Notes under the pieces: model-generated | What the model was told of the DNA's origin: nothing | Database searches by the model: none | Seen by the model: only the letters and a program-made list of their open reading frames with translations | Part shown: piece after piece, positions 45,358-54,200 of the stretch | Numbering within the stretch: position 1 is the first letter of the stretch | How the letters are laid out: every line of letters starts with the position of its first letter | Position numbers and translations under genes: made by a program | From: Hellea balneolensis DSM 19091 | GTDB lineage: Bacteria > Pseudomonadota > Alphaproteobacteria > Caulobacterales > Maricaulaceae | Length of the DNA stretch: 64,000 nucleotides | Direction: 5' to 3' | NCBI RefSeq assembly: GCF_000428525.1 | Contig: NZ_KE386760.1 | Location: 21,447 to 85,446, forward strand

Positions 45358-46020
45358 ATGACGGCAAGTCCGCTTATTCCAGCTGCGACAGTCATGGTGT
45401 TACGGGATTATAATGGTCGTCTTGAAGTCCTGATGTTGCGGCGAAATCGTCAGCTTAAATCTTTTGGTGGTGCCTGGGTATTTCCGGGCGGACGCGTTGA
45501 TGAGGTCGATGCGCCGGGTGAGGGGGAAGTTGAGCGGGCCAGAGCTGCCGCCATTCGGGAAACCCTGGAAGAAACGGGACTAGATATTGAAGGTGCTGAT
45601 ATGGCGGTTCTGTCCTGCTGGATTCCGCCTGTTCAAGAAAAGCGGCGTTTTTCAACATGGTTCTTTATTGTTCGCGCCCCAGATATGCTTGTGCAAATTG
45701 ATCAAGGCGAAATACATGATTATCGATGGGTTTGTCCCAAGGAATTTTTAGAGTCGGTTCCCTCACCGGACATCATGATTGTGCCGCCAACCTATGTGTC
45801 ACTGACAACGCTCACGCAGTTTTCAAATGTTGATTCCGTCATAAGCTATATTCACGGCGCAAAAACAGATATTTTCGAAACGCGCTTTGCAAAAGATGAC
45901 CAAGGATTTGTGACCTTATGGAAAGCTGATGCGGCTTATGAAAATTTGGATTTTGAGGCAGAAGGACCGCGGCACAGATTATTATGCCGCCCCGATAAAT
46001 GGGAGTATCAGAGAGATTAA
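45358..46020 (+). CDS. NUDIX hydrolase
   Basis: A 220-residue protein with [20 protein letters not shown] then the [16 protein letters not shown] end of a Nudix box. The box has an enlarged loop between the first Gly and the REUxEE part, as in coenzyme A-diphosphatase (NUDT7/NUDT19-like) relatives. It hydrolyses a nucleoside diphosphate linked to another moiety; the substrate is unknown. It starts two bases after parB and is convergent with hslV, overlapping by four bases. Confidence 0.87.
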   Translation: MTASPLIPAATVMVLRDYNGRLEVLMLRRNRQLKSFGGAWVFPGGRVDEVDAPGEGEVERARAAAIRETLEETGLDIEGADMAVLSCWIPPVQEKRRFSTWFFIVRAPDMLVQIDQGEIHDYRWVCPKEFLESVPSPDIMIVPPTYVSLTTLTQFSNVDSVISYIHGAKTDIFETRFAKDDQGFVTLWKADAAYENLDFEAEGPRHRLLCRPDKWEYQRD

Positions 46021-46592
46021 GCGCTCAGGCTCTCTACTGTCAGATTATTATTGGTAAAGACGCAAATTCGGTCTGCAATTCCCATCGCTTTTCGCGCTAA
46101 CACTTCGGCGTCTTTTTCATACTCATCCATAGCCAAAGCCGCGGATAATGCGAAATTTCCGCCGCTTCCAATTGCCGTTATACCACTGCCGCTTTCGAGC
46201 TTATCAGGTTCAACAACATCCCCATTTCCAGTCAGCACATAAGTCTCATCTTTATCTGCAACAATCATCATCGCTTGGAGTTGGCGTAAATATTTATCTG
46301 TACGCCAATCTTTAGCAAGCTCGACACAAGCGCGGGCAAGCTGTGTGGGATATTGCTCAAGCTTGGCTTCGAGCCGTTCGAGTAAGGCAAAAGCATCTGC
46401 GGTCGCGCCGGCAAACCCTGTAATAACTTTGCCGCCAGCCAGTGTTCGGACCTTACGCGCGCCAGCTTTCATCACGGTGTTTCCCGCGCTGACTTGCCCA
46501 TCGCCTACGACAACAACTTTACCATTTTTACGAACAGATAATATTGTCGTACCGCGCCATTGGCTGGCATCCGCATAATCAAAGTAAGACAT
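46017..46592 (-). CDS. hslV: ATP-dependent protease peptidase subunit HslV
   Basis: A 191-residue proteasome-type peptidase. The mature N-terminus is [20 protein letters not shown], with catalytic Thr15 after a 14-residue propeptide in which Gly14 precedes it. The ATG at 46592 has GGAG eight bases upstream; the frame also runs 14 codons further, but without such a site. Other motifs are [16 protein letters not shown] and [13 protein letters not shown]. Its ATPase partner hslU is 20 kb away on the other strand. Confidence 0.94.
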   Translation of the reverse strand: MSYFDYADASQWRGTTILSVRKNGKVVVVGDGQVSAGNTVMKAGARKVRTLAGGKVITGFAGATADAFALLERLEAKLEQYPTQLARACVELAKDWRTDKYLRQLQAMMIVADKDETYVLTGNGDVVEPDKLESGSGITAIGSGGNFALSAALAMDEYEKDAEVLARKAMGIADRICVFTNNNLTVESLSA

Positions 46593-46645
46593 TCTAAGCT
46601 CCATTTCTTGGGCTAGAGATGGGGTCTGCCGCAAGGATATTCAAG

Positions 46646-46843
46646 TCAGTCCAGCGGGCGGGCTTCTTCGATTAACATAATGGGCACACCTTCACGGATC
46701 GGATAGGCCAGCTTGGCTTTTTTACTGATGAGCTCATGCGTTTCAGAATCATAGGTGAGAGGACCGCGCGTTTTTGGACAGACTAATACCCCCAGCATTT
46801 TCGGATCAATGACAGTGTCGGTCGCTGGCTTTTTTTTACTCAT
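46646..46843 (-). CDS. Trm112-family small protein
   Basis: A 65-residue protein. The core [20 protein letters not shown] followed by [12 protein letters not shown] is that of Trm112/YcaR proteins. Only one cysteine is kept here, so no zinc site would form. In other organisms Trm112 activates methyltransferases; the bacterial role is unclear. I start at ATG 46843 (MSKKKPATD), four codons inside the longest frame. Confidence 0.85.
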   Translation of the reverse strand: MSKKKPATDTVIDPKMLGVLVCPKTRGPLTYDSETHELISKKAKLAYPIREGVPIMLIEEARPLD

Positions 46844-46865
46844 AGCATCATCCAAACCCTATGTT

Positions 46866-47540
46866 TTATTGCGGAGCTTGCCCAGGGTTTTGCCCCATAT
46901 CTTTATTGGCATAAAGATGCATAAGACCAATAAGAAGCTTACGGCGATCTTCTGTTGTTGTAGCTTCAATGAGAGACTGCTTATCCTCAGCCGCAAAGGG
47001 ACTTATCATAGCTGCCTGATTGACCAGAATAGGCAATGGGATTTCGTTAAGGCCGTCCCAATCAATTTCAACGCCCAGCGTTTTGGCTAAAGCTTTCATC
47101 GCCACAGTCAGCGTTGTGCGATCGCCTGTTTTACCCGAAAGCGCTTCGGATGTTTGCCGCGCATTATGAATATCCGCGTCCGCTTCAAAGCCTTCAAAAC
47201 TAATTTTGGCCTGTCTGTAAGGCGTTTTAACATCGGCTTCTTTAAGAATAGAGAAGCGTTTTAATCCTTTTAAAACAATAAGGTAGCGCCCGTCATCGGA
47301 TTCAGAAAATTGCGTAATGCGTCCCAATCCGCCAATTTTGGCTAAGCGCCCGTCTTGTTTTTGAACCATGCCAATAAGGCGATCACCTTTAAGAGCGTCA
47401 TCAATCATATTCAGATAGCGCGGCTCAAATATATTCAGAGGTAGATCACATGCCGGGAGCAAGACGGCGCCGTTTAGCGGAAATACAGCTAATTGTTCCG
47501 GACTGGTGCGGCGGGTCAGTGATTTGTAATGAGCGCTCAT
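46866..47540 (-). CDS. Lon N-terminal (LON substrate-binding) domain protein
   Basis: A 224-residue protein with the LON domain only: LAVFPLNGAVLLPACDLPLNIFEPRYLNMIDDAL (two adjoining motifs: LAVFPLNGAVLLPACDLPL and NIFEPRYLNMIDDAL), then IGMVQKQDG and GCGRITQF-like GLGRITQFSE. No ATPase or protease domain follows. Stand-alone LON proteins are conserved in alphaproteobacteria, next to the thioredoxin-TPR gene as here. Function unknown; substrate binding is inferred. Confidence 0.88.
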   Translation of the reverse strand: MSAHYKSLTRRTSPEQLAVFPLNGAVLLPACDLPLNIFEPRYLNMIDDALKGDRLIGMVQKQDGRLAKIGGLGRITQFSESDDGRYLIVLKGLKRFSILKEADVKTPYRQAKISFEGFEADADIHNARQTSEALSGKTGDRTTLTVAMKALAKTLGVEIDWDGLNEIPLPILVNQAAMISPFAAEDKQSLIEATTTEDRRKLLIGLMHLYANKDMGQNPGQAPQ

Positions 47541-47565
47541 ATTGAGGGTGGTTACTTTCTAAGGT

Positions 47566-48450
47566 TTAAGCAAAAAGAATAGAAGATAGCGCGCGGCGTC
47601 CTTCGACAGAGACGTCTGATGTTGGCCCTTCCGCTTCAAATATTGTGAGAAGGAAAAGTCGCGCCGCCTCACCGTTATATGCGCGGTTCTTACCAATTGA
47701 AAATAGGAGGTGCTCAACGGCATCTGCATTTCGGCCAGAAGCAGCTAGGGCTTTGGCGAGTGCCATCCGCGCGTCCAAATCATTTGGGTTCTTTTCCACC
47801 GCGGCGATAAGCTCCGCTGTCTCATCAGGCTCGACCACTTGTTCAGTGAGGGTCAATTGAGATGTCACAGCTTTAATCTCAGGGTGATCTTTCATGCTTT
47901 CAGGCGCAGAGGCCAGGAGATCAGCCGCGGCGTTTTCATTACCGCCGTCAATATAAAGCCTGATCAATCCCGCCATAGCTTCGGCGCTATTAGGATCGAG
48001 CGCGAGGGCCTGCGCATAATCTTGCGCCGCGCCGCCGGGATCGCCTGCTGCCAGACTGTCTTTTGCCCTAGCGGCAAGGGCCGCAGCTTCTTCAGCGGGA
48101 TCACTGTCACCCGTCAGCCGCCCGATAAATTTCTTAAGCTCAGATTCTGGCTGTCCGCCTTGAAAGCCGTCAACGGGCTTTCCGTCCTTAAACGCAAAGA
48201 CAGCTGGGATGGAACGCACGCCAAGCTGTCCGGCAATGCCGGGGTTTTCATCAATATTGACTTTGACCATCTTAACCTGGCCTTTGGCGTCTTTTACAAC
48301 GCGTTCCAAGACTGGCATCAGTTGCTTACAGGGCCCGCACCACGGCGCCCAGAAATCAACGACGACTGGCGTCTCTTGGCTGGCTTGAATAACATCGGCC
48401 ATAAAGCTCTGATCAGAGCTGTCTTTGATAATATCGAGCGCATCACTCAT
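47566..48450 (-). CDS. Thioredoxin-TPR co-chaperone (YbbN/CnoX-like)
   Basis: A 294-residue protein: a thioredoxin domain (1-110) with active site WCGPCK (Cys38, Cys41), then a TPR-type helical C-terminal part (about 125-290, repeats such as AQALALDPNSAEAMAGLIRL). This is the layout of YbbN/CnoX, a chaperone-holdase that hands substrates to DnaK or GroEL. The CxxC is intact, unlike in E. coli YbbN. It precedes the LON-domain gene. Confidence 0.92.
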   Translation of the reverse strand: MSDALDIIKDSSDQSFMADVIQASQETPVVVDFWAPWCGPCKQLMPVLERVVKDAKGQVKMVKVNIDENPGIAGQLGVRSIPAVFAFKDGKPVDGFQGGQPESELKKFIGRLTGDSDPAEEAAALAARAKDSLAAGDPGGAAQDYAQALALDPNSAEAMAGLIRLYIDGGNENAAADLLASAPESMKDHPEIKAVTSQLTLTEQVVEPDETAELIAAVEKNPNDLDARMALAKALAASGRNADAVEHLLFSIGKNRAYNGEAARLFLLTIFEAEGPTSDVSVEGRRALSSILFA

Positions 48451-48453
48451 GGG

Positions 48454-48963
48454 TTAATCCTTCTCATTCAGCTCAGCAAAATCCATAATAATTGGGTCGT
48501 GTCCCGTGGCTTTGGCAAAGACCATCATATCTTCACTGGAAATGGCGGTGGTGGCATCATTTAGCAAGGGGTGAAAGTTAACAATATCATGCTCTAAAAG
48601 ACTCGCATCGAGGATCAGCGTCACAAGGTTGTCTGTATCATTGAGCACAGAAAATAATGTCACGGAGCCCGGTGTAACCCCTAACAGGTCTAAAAGAGGT
48701 TCGGGCTTACCAAAGGAGAGGCGCTTACAGCCAAGCAGGGGATGCAATTTGTTGACCCGAATTTGCGTATCACTTTGGGCGCAAATCAGAAAAAAACGTC
48801 CCGCTTTGTCTTTTAGAAACAGGTTCTTGGTATGCGCGCCCGGCATATCAGCTTTAATTTCCGCACTCTCTTCTACTGTGAAGACCGGCGCGTGATCTAT
48901 TGTTGTGCGAGGAATGTTCAGTTCATCCAAATATTCAAATAATTTTTTGCGGCTAACAGGCAT
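48454..48963 (-). CDS. Prolyl-tRNA editing protein (PrdX/YbaK family)
   Basis: A 169-residue YbaK/aaRS-associated domain protein that deacylates mischarged tRNA-Pro. Family motifs are GAHTKNLFLKDKAG, LSFGKPEPLLDLLGVTPGSV and NFHPLLNDATTAI. It starts upstream of the thioredoxin-TPR gene by three bases, so both may be in one transcript. Confidence 0.9.
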   Translation of the reverse strand: MPVSRKKLFEYLDELNIPRTTIDHAPVFTVEESAEIKADMPGAHTKNLFLKDKAGRFFLICAQSDTQIRVNKLHPLLGCKRLSFGKPEPLLDLLGVTPGSVTLFSVLNDTDNLVTLILDASLLEHDIVNFHPLLNDATTAISSEDMMVFAKATGHDPIIMDFAELNEKD

Positions 48964-49005
48964 AGGTCTCTTTCATATTCGGCTGAGTTAAGGCAAGTTA
49001 CACGC

Positions 49006-49788
49006 ATGACAGAGTTAAGCGATACCCCTTTTTTTGATGCATTTGCCATTCATGATGTCGCGCCTCCGCTCTTGCCGGGACGTCCGCATCGCAGTTGGAT
49101 GGATGAATTTACAGATCGGCAGCCTTATCGCTGCTTACCGCTAACCATGGCTAACTCGACGGGCTGGGAAATCACCTGTCCTTTTACTCTGGACATAAGC
49201 TGGAATGGCGGTCCGGGGGCAGAGGATATCACGCTCAGCTCGCCTGACCCAAAGGCCCATATTGCAGGTCTGGCCGTCAGTCATTTTCGCGAAGGCATTG
49301 TGACCTTTCATACGGGCTATATTTTTAAAACTCCGCCGGGATGGGCTGTAACCTGCGGCGGTCCGCCTAATTGGCCAAAAGACGGGATTTACGCTTTATC
49401 TGGCCTTATTGAAACAGATTGGCTGCCTTTCCCTTTTACAATGAATTGGCAAATGACGCGTAAGGGCAAGGTTCGCTTTGAAAAAGATGAGCCTTTTTGT
49501 TTTATCACCCTGTCTGAACATAGGCGCCTTGAGGCGGTTCAGCCTAAGGTCAAGTCTATGAAACAGGATGCTGTGCTCACGGCGGATTACAAATTATGGA
49601 ATGAGAGCCGTAATGATTTTATTGCGCGCTTGGCTGCGCGTGAAGACAGCGCCGTAAGCGATGGGTGGCAACGCCATTATATGAAAGGCGAAAAACCCAC
49701 CGGTGCAAGAGTTGATGCCGAGCATAATACAAAACGCCGTCTAAAAAAACCTCTGGATGTGCGGGGCGGGGCCCTGCTCAAGCGATAA
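49006..49788 (+). CDS. DUF6065 family protein
   Basis: A 260-residue cytoplasmic-looking protein. The pattern (GWEITCPFTLDISWNGG, VTFHTGYIFKTPPGWAV, GLIETDWLPFPFTMNWQMT) matches DUF6065, proteins of unknown role that often occur near hydroxylase-like or antibiotic/lipid-modification genes. It is divergent from the prolyl-tRNA editing gene and precedes tRNA-Gly. Confidence 0.8.
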   Translation: MTELSDTPFFDAFAIHDVAPPLLPGRPHRSWMDEFTDRQPYRCLPLTMANSTGWEITCPFTLDISWNGGPGAEDITLSSPDPKAHIAGLAVSHFREGIVTFHTGYIFKTPPGWAVTCGGPPNWPKDGIYALSGLIETDWLPFPFTMNWQMTRKGKVRFEKDEPFCFITLSEHRRLEAVQPKVKSMKQDAVLTADYKLWNESRNDFIARLAAREDSAVSDGWQRHYMKGEKPTGARVDAEHNTKRRLKKPLDVRGGALLKR

Positions 49789-49838
49789 GGGTCGAAAATT
49801 GCGGTGAAAAATTTCTCGTAAAATATGTGCAAAGCCGC

Positions 49839-49867
49839 TTGATTATAAATTCCGTTTAGGTCATATA
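49839..49867 (+). promoter_or_regulatory. Candidate promoter of tRNA-Gly
   Basis: TTGATT and CATATA separated by exactly 17 bp resemble -35 and -10 elements, 52 bp upstream of the tRNA gene. Confidence 0.35.
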
Positions 49868-49919
49868 GCCGCTCTGCCAAGCGGGTAGGTTATCCTCCTC
49901 GTCACTACGCAAAATATGA

Positions 49920-49994
49920 GCGGGCGTAGCTCAGTGGTAGAGCATCACCTTGCCAAGGTGAGGGTCGTGGGTTCGAATCTCATCGCCCGCTCCA
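49920..49994 (+). tRNA. tRNA-Gly (anticodon GCC)
   Basis: A complete cloverleaf of 75 nt with encoded CCA. The acceptor stem GCGGGCG pairs with CGCCCGC. The anticodon stem TCACC/GGTGA encloses TTGCCAA with anticodon GCC at 49952-49954. The T-loop is GGTTCGAATC. The 3' half is the left attachment site of the genomic island; its copy at 59982-60036 is the right end. Confidence 0.97.
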
Positions 49995-50004
49995 TTTTTT
50001 CTTA
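49950..50004 (+). repeat. attL: attL: 55-bp direct repeat, left
   Basis: Bases from the anticodon loop to 10 bp past the tRNA 3' end are exactly repeated at 59982-60036. The copy overlaps the functional tRNA gene, so integration left the tRNA intact. Confidence 0.92.
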
Positions 50005-50060
50005 TATATTTCAATTAGTTAGAGACTTTCAAGCAACACGCTTTTGGCGGCCAAATTTGG

Positions 50061-50086
50061 TTTGGCAGCAATTTGGGAGCAGATTG
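50061..50086 (+). repeat. 26-bp internal direct repeat, left copy
   Basis: TTTGGCAGCAATTTGGGAGC followed by AGATTG occurs 57 bp inside the left attachment repeat and again at 59830-59855, overlapping the integrase start region. The TTGGGAGCA core suggests integrase arm-type binding sites. Confidence 0.7.
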
Positions 50087-50363
50087 GGTCGAAAGCTCAT
50101 AGCATGATTACCTGTGGATAATTTTTTCTCAGCCGTTGCGCCTAAAAAACACGAGGAATTTCAGAACAAATGCAAAAGCAGTCAAATTTCAGCCTTGTTT
50201 TAGTTTGACCTTAGAAAATGACAACGTATTTCAAAATTCACCTTGCGTTAACCTTTTGGATTTGCTTTCGTGTTTTTTGAACACACACTACTATAGGTTA
50301 GTCGCATGGGCTTGAGGTAAAACTACCTTGTTGAGTCTGGGTAATGAAAGAAGAGGAAATTTT
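50087..50363. other. Non-coding left flank of the island
   Basis: Together with 50005-50060, this leaves about 350 bp between the left attachment site and the first cargo gene without a gene. It is AT-rich. GTGTT/AACAC around TTTTG (50270-50284) is a small inverted repeat 80 bp before the lipoprotein start and may be part of its promoter. Nothing else is evident. Confidence 0.5.
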
Positions 50364-51230
50364 ATGCGACATTTTTTAATTTCAACAATAGTAGTAACTG
50401 CGGCAGGGTTTAGTGGATGTGCGAATGCTCAAAACGCGACTGATATGTCAAAGAAATCAAAAATAGAAAACCAAAGAGTGCCGTATTCCAGTGAGCGTGT
50501 TTGTCGAGAAACATGCGGCATGAGCAAAATCGATTTGAGTGTTAAAGACCTGATTATCAATCCGGGAAATGATGCACAAAAGACCTACCCTCGTGGATAT
50601 CTAGATACGCCATATGAGGATTTAGAATCTCGCCGCCGCACGCTTCAAAATGCAGCATTAGAAGCAATAAATAAAGATTACCATTATCCAGTCGGCGTAC
50701 CCGTAAAAGTCAACTTCTATTTTGAGGTTGTTGGAAGTGAAGATGATAATCAATGGCGAATTTTAAAAAGTGATAAGTTTAAATATTACGGCGGGTCGAA
50801 CATGTCCGAAATCATGAAAGAGCGTATATTGGAGGCTTTGGCTGAGTTAAACCATATTAAAATATTGAGCATCTCAGATGGTGCAACCGAAGTGATAAAA
50901 CTTATTGACCCCGATTTTCCATATATGGAAAGACGGCAAATTTATGATAAAAACGCGCTTGTTTTCACCATTCCATTATTTGGTATTAAAGATGTTCAAG
51001 AGAGCAATATACTCTATTTTCCAAATGTCGATTCCTCTGGAAGGTGTGAAAACCCGAACACGCATTTCATACGCGAGATTGTTCCAATGTCAGATATTGG
51101 GAAACGTGTAATTAACGCGAAGCGGGAAAAATCAATAATAAGCGGAAGGTTTACATCCTGTGTTTGGATAAAAGAATGGACAGCCAGCTCAACACTACCT
51201 GTTCTTCATGATATAAATGGAAATAATTAA
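50364..51230 (+). CDS. Island lipoprotein of unknown family
   Basis: A 288-residue exported protein. The start ATG 50364 (MRHFLISTIVVTAAG) follows an AAGAGGAAA site; the frame is open 12 codons further upstream. The signal ends FSGC, a plausible lipobox. The mature part is rich in charged residues with no recognised domain; motifs such as YPRGYLDTPYEDLESRRRTL and YPVGVPVKVNFYFEVVG suggest an alpha/beta periplasmic domain. It precedes the RTX gene by 11 bp, so the two are probably co-transcribed and may work together. Confidence 0.7.
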   Translation: MRHFLISTIVVTAAGFSGCANAQNATDMSKKSKIENQRVPYSSERVCRETCGMSKIDLSVKDLIINPGNDAQKTYPRGYLDTPYEDLESRRRTLQNAALEAINKDYHYPVGVPVKVNFYFEVVGSEDDNQWRILKSDKFKYYGGSNMSEIMKERILEALAELNHIKILSISDGATEVIKLIDPDFPYMERRQIYDKNALVFTIPLFGIKDVQESNILYFPNVDSSGRCENPNTHFIREIVPMSDIGKRVINAKREKSIISGRFTSCVWIKEWTASSTLPVLHDINGNN

Positions 51231-51241
51231 GGGGTAGAATT

Positions 51242-54200
51242 ATGGCTTTAGTGGACGTCTTTAATGCGATTACTTTCGATCCAACACATGAAATGGATGT
51301 AAAGGCACTAATTACAACAATTTATAATGGCTCTGCAGAAGGTCGTGCGATGCTAGATAAGCTTGTGGCGGATCACACTGCAGGTATTACTTCTCTAAAT
51401 ATTAACTTTGTAGCTGGCGCTTCACAAAATGTTAGAACTGAGAGAGTTTTTACGGATGCAATGGGCAATGTTACCCGTATAGAGTATGAAAATGATTTAA
51501 ATTGGGATATGTCTAGTAATGTACTCAACAATACTTATACCATAACTAATGAAGGTAAAGTAGTAAACTACACAAATGAATTCCTTTTTGCCCATGAACT
51601 TGCCCACGCAATTTATCGTGCAAATGATATTGATAGCCCTGCCAACCGCGCCATTAATTCAAATACACTTGCTGACTATTATGCAATAAGAATAAGCCAT
51701 CAACTTGCTAATGGTTTTAGCGATATATTCCAAGCAACAGACAATTATTCCCGTGTTGCTTATAATGGAGATTTGAGTCCGCCAGCACTATCAACTGCTC
51801 CAGGAATTACTCTAGGTACCCAATTGATCGAAGTTGGTGATACTATAGAGTGGGTTCAAAGATTAATTCAAACGCCAACTGGTGTTACACCAATAGATTC
51901 CACAAATTTGGATACACTTATTTTAGATGTCAGTAACGTCGGCGCTACGATCACTACTGGTGGTGGCAATGACTATATTTATGGTTTCGCCGGAACAGAT
52001 AACCTAAACGGTGGTGATGGCAATGACGTGCTCTACGGTCATAATAAAGACGGCACACTAGATGATAATGCGATTGACACCATAAATGGCGGCATTGGAA
52101 ACGATAAACTCTTTGGCGGCGGCGGCGCTGATATACTTGATGGCGGTGCGGATGACGATTTAGTTTATGGCGGTCTCGGTGAGGATAAAATAATTGCAGG
52201 TGCTGGCAATGATGAGTTTTACGGGCATGAAGCCATAGGTCATGCAACGCCTGAAGATAATGCAATAGACACTGTGGATTATGGCGCTGTGGGCGCGGCT
52301 ATTATTTTAGATAGCTCGACGCTAAGTGCAGCAGATATTACTGCTGGTTTTTTACTCGTGTCTGATGACGGTCAAGGGGGTTCTGATAAACTACATTCGA
52401 TTGAGAGAATCATTGCTACTGGCCAAGATGATGAGTTTAAATTTTCTGATCAGGCTCCCTTTTTTACGCTAGAGGAAATAGATTTTGGTGCCGGTATAGA
52501 TAGCCTTGATTTTTCGGGAATCCCGATTTCGGGAATGGTAGGTTCAGGAATAAATTTGTCAGGCATTGGAGGGCCAAGCGCAACGCCTAAATTACTTGGT
52601 TTAGAGAAAATAGTACTAACGGGAGACGATGACACCCTTGTTGTTGATCAAGATTTTATGTCATTGGGTCTGATGGATGTTGATTTTGGTGGTCATAGTA
52701 CAGACCCTAATGGTGGGGACAGATTAGATTTATCTGCAATGCCTAGTGGTATTGAAATGAATAATACGGTCATTGTTGGAAATATGACTAACTTTATTAA
52801 TTATGAACGCATTACTCTCACGGGACATAATGATAAAGTAAATATAACGCAGGATTTATCTACACTTGATTTAAGCAGTATTGATTTTGGGGGCGGTACA
52901 GATATTTTAAATCTCTCTAGCGTTCCTGGTGGAGCTACCTTTGGAGATATTTTTGGGCCAAGTGCAGCGGTCGAATTGAGCGGTCTTGAAATAGCTACTC
53001 TAACAGATAGCAGTGATACAATTATTGTAGAATTATCTACAGATGTCTTTGGGTCACTCGCGGTGGCGAGTCGAGCTTTGAGTGACATAATCACATTTAA
53101 TAATACACCAACCGCACCTTCAGAGATACGATCATTGGACACGTCTTTAAATCAGGAAGTGCTATTACTCGAAACGCCCTTGGAGAGTAATGCTGAAGGT
53201 TTAACCGGTCGGTTTATCTTCTTTGGCGGTGCGGATGACGATACATTTGATATCACAAATGTTGAGGGCGGTTCGGCTCAAGATTTATATGGCGGCACTG
53301 GCAACGATACCATCACGGTTGCGGGTGATGGGCGCACAATCATCTTTGGCGGTTCGGGTGATGATGTAATAAGCGCTGAGGATAGTGCCACAATTTTTGG
53401 CGGAGATGGTGAAGACCGTATTGAAGTTACAGGCGTCAACAATTCTTTATATGGCGTCATGATAGATGGTTTGAAAGATAGTCTAAATGCCGCTGGTTCT
53501 GCACCAAGTAATGGAGCGCTAACAATTGTTGATGATGGTGTTCAAGATATTCTTATAGCGCCCGCTGGAAATGGTATTCATGCTGGGCACAATGATGCAG
53601 TGCCGTTTGGCGTGACAATTCTTTACATACCAGGGCTAGACCCAAATGTGTTGAGTTTAAGAACTTGGAGCGAGGCATCCTTATTTTGGTGGGGGGAAGA
53701 CCAATATGACCCGGAACTAACTATGGGTATTGGCCCACAACATGAAATAGATGGCCGAATGTATGCTGAAATTGTTTTTCTTCCGAAAGGTGGAAGTGAG
53801 TTTAAGATATACATGGAAGGCGCTAGTGATTCTGATCTTAATACCATTGCAAGCATTATACAGATTGCCACAGATTATGTTGTGGGGGAGGACGAATCAG
53901 AAAATGGGCCATCTCCTTTTGAGGCTGCTGGTTTAGAGGTTCGAGGCGATATATTAGATAATCATATATACGGAGATGTAGATGATGATCAACTTTTCGG
54001 TGATTTCGGAAACGATGTGCTACTCGGCTATGAAGGTAATGATTCTCTATTTGGAGAGATTGGAGAAGACTTTTTAGCAGGATATGAGGGCGATGACACC
54101 TTGGATGGGGGAATTGGAAATGATGAATTATATGGCGGCTTAGGTAGCGATATTCTGACTGGGGGTGATGGGAATGATATTTTATGGGGACAAGAAGACC

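Noticed and set aside
46010..46035. Terminator between the NUDIX and hslV genes
   Set aside because: AGAGAG/CTCTCT gives a weak stem within coding sequence and no T-run on either strand.
51954..52265. A 103-codon His/Arg-rich frame opposite the RTX gene
   Set aside because: It is the antisense shadow of Asp/Gly-rich nonapeptide codons, with no independent start signal.
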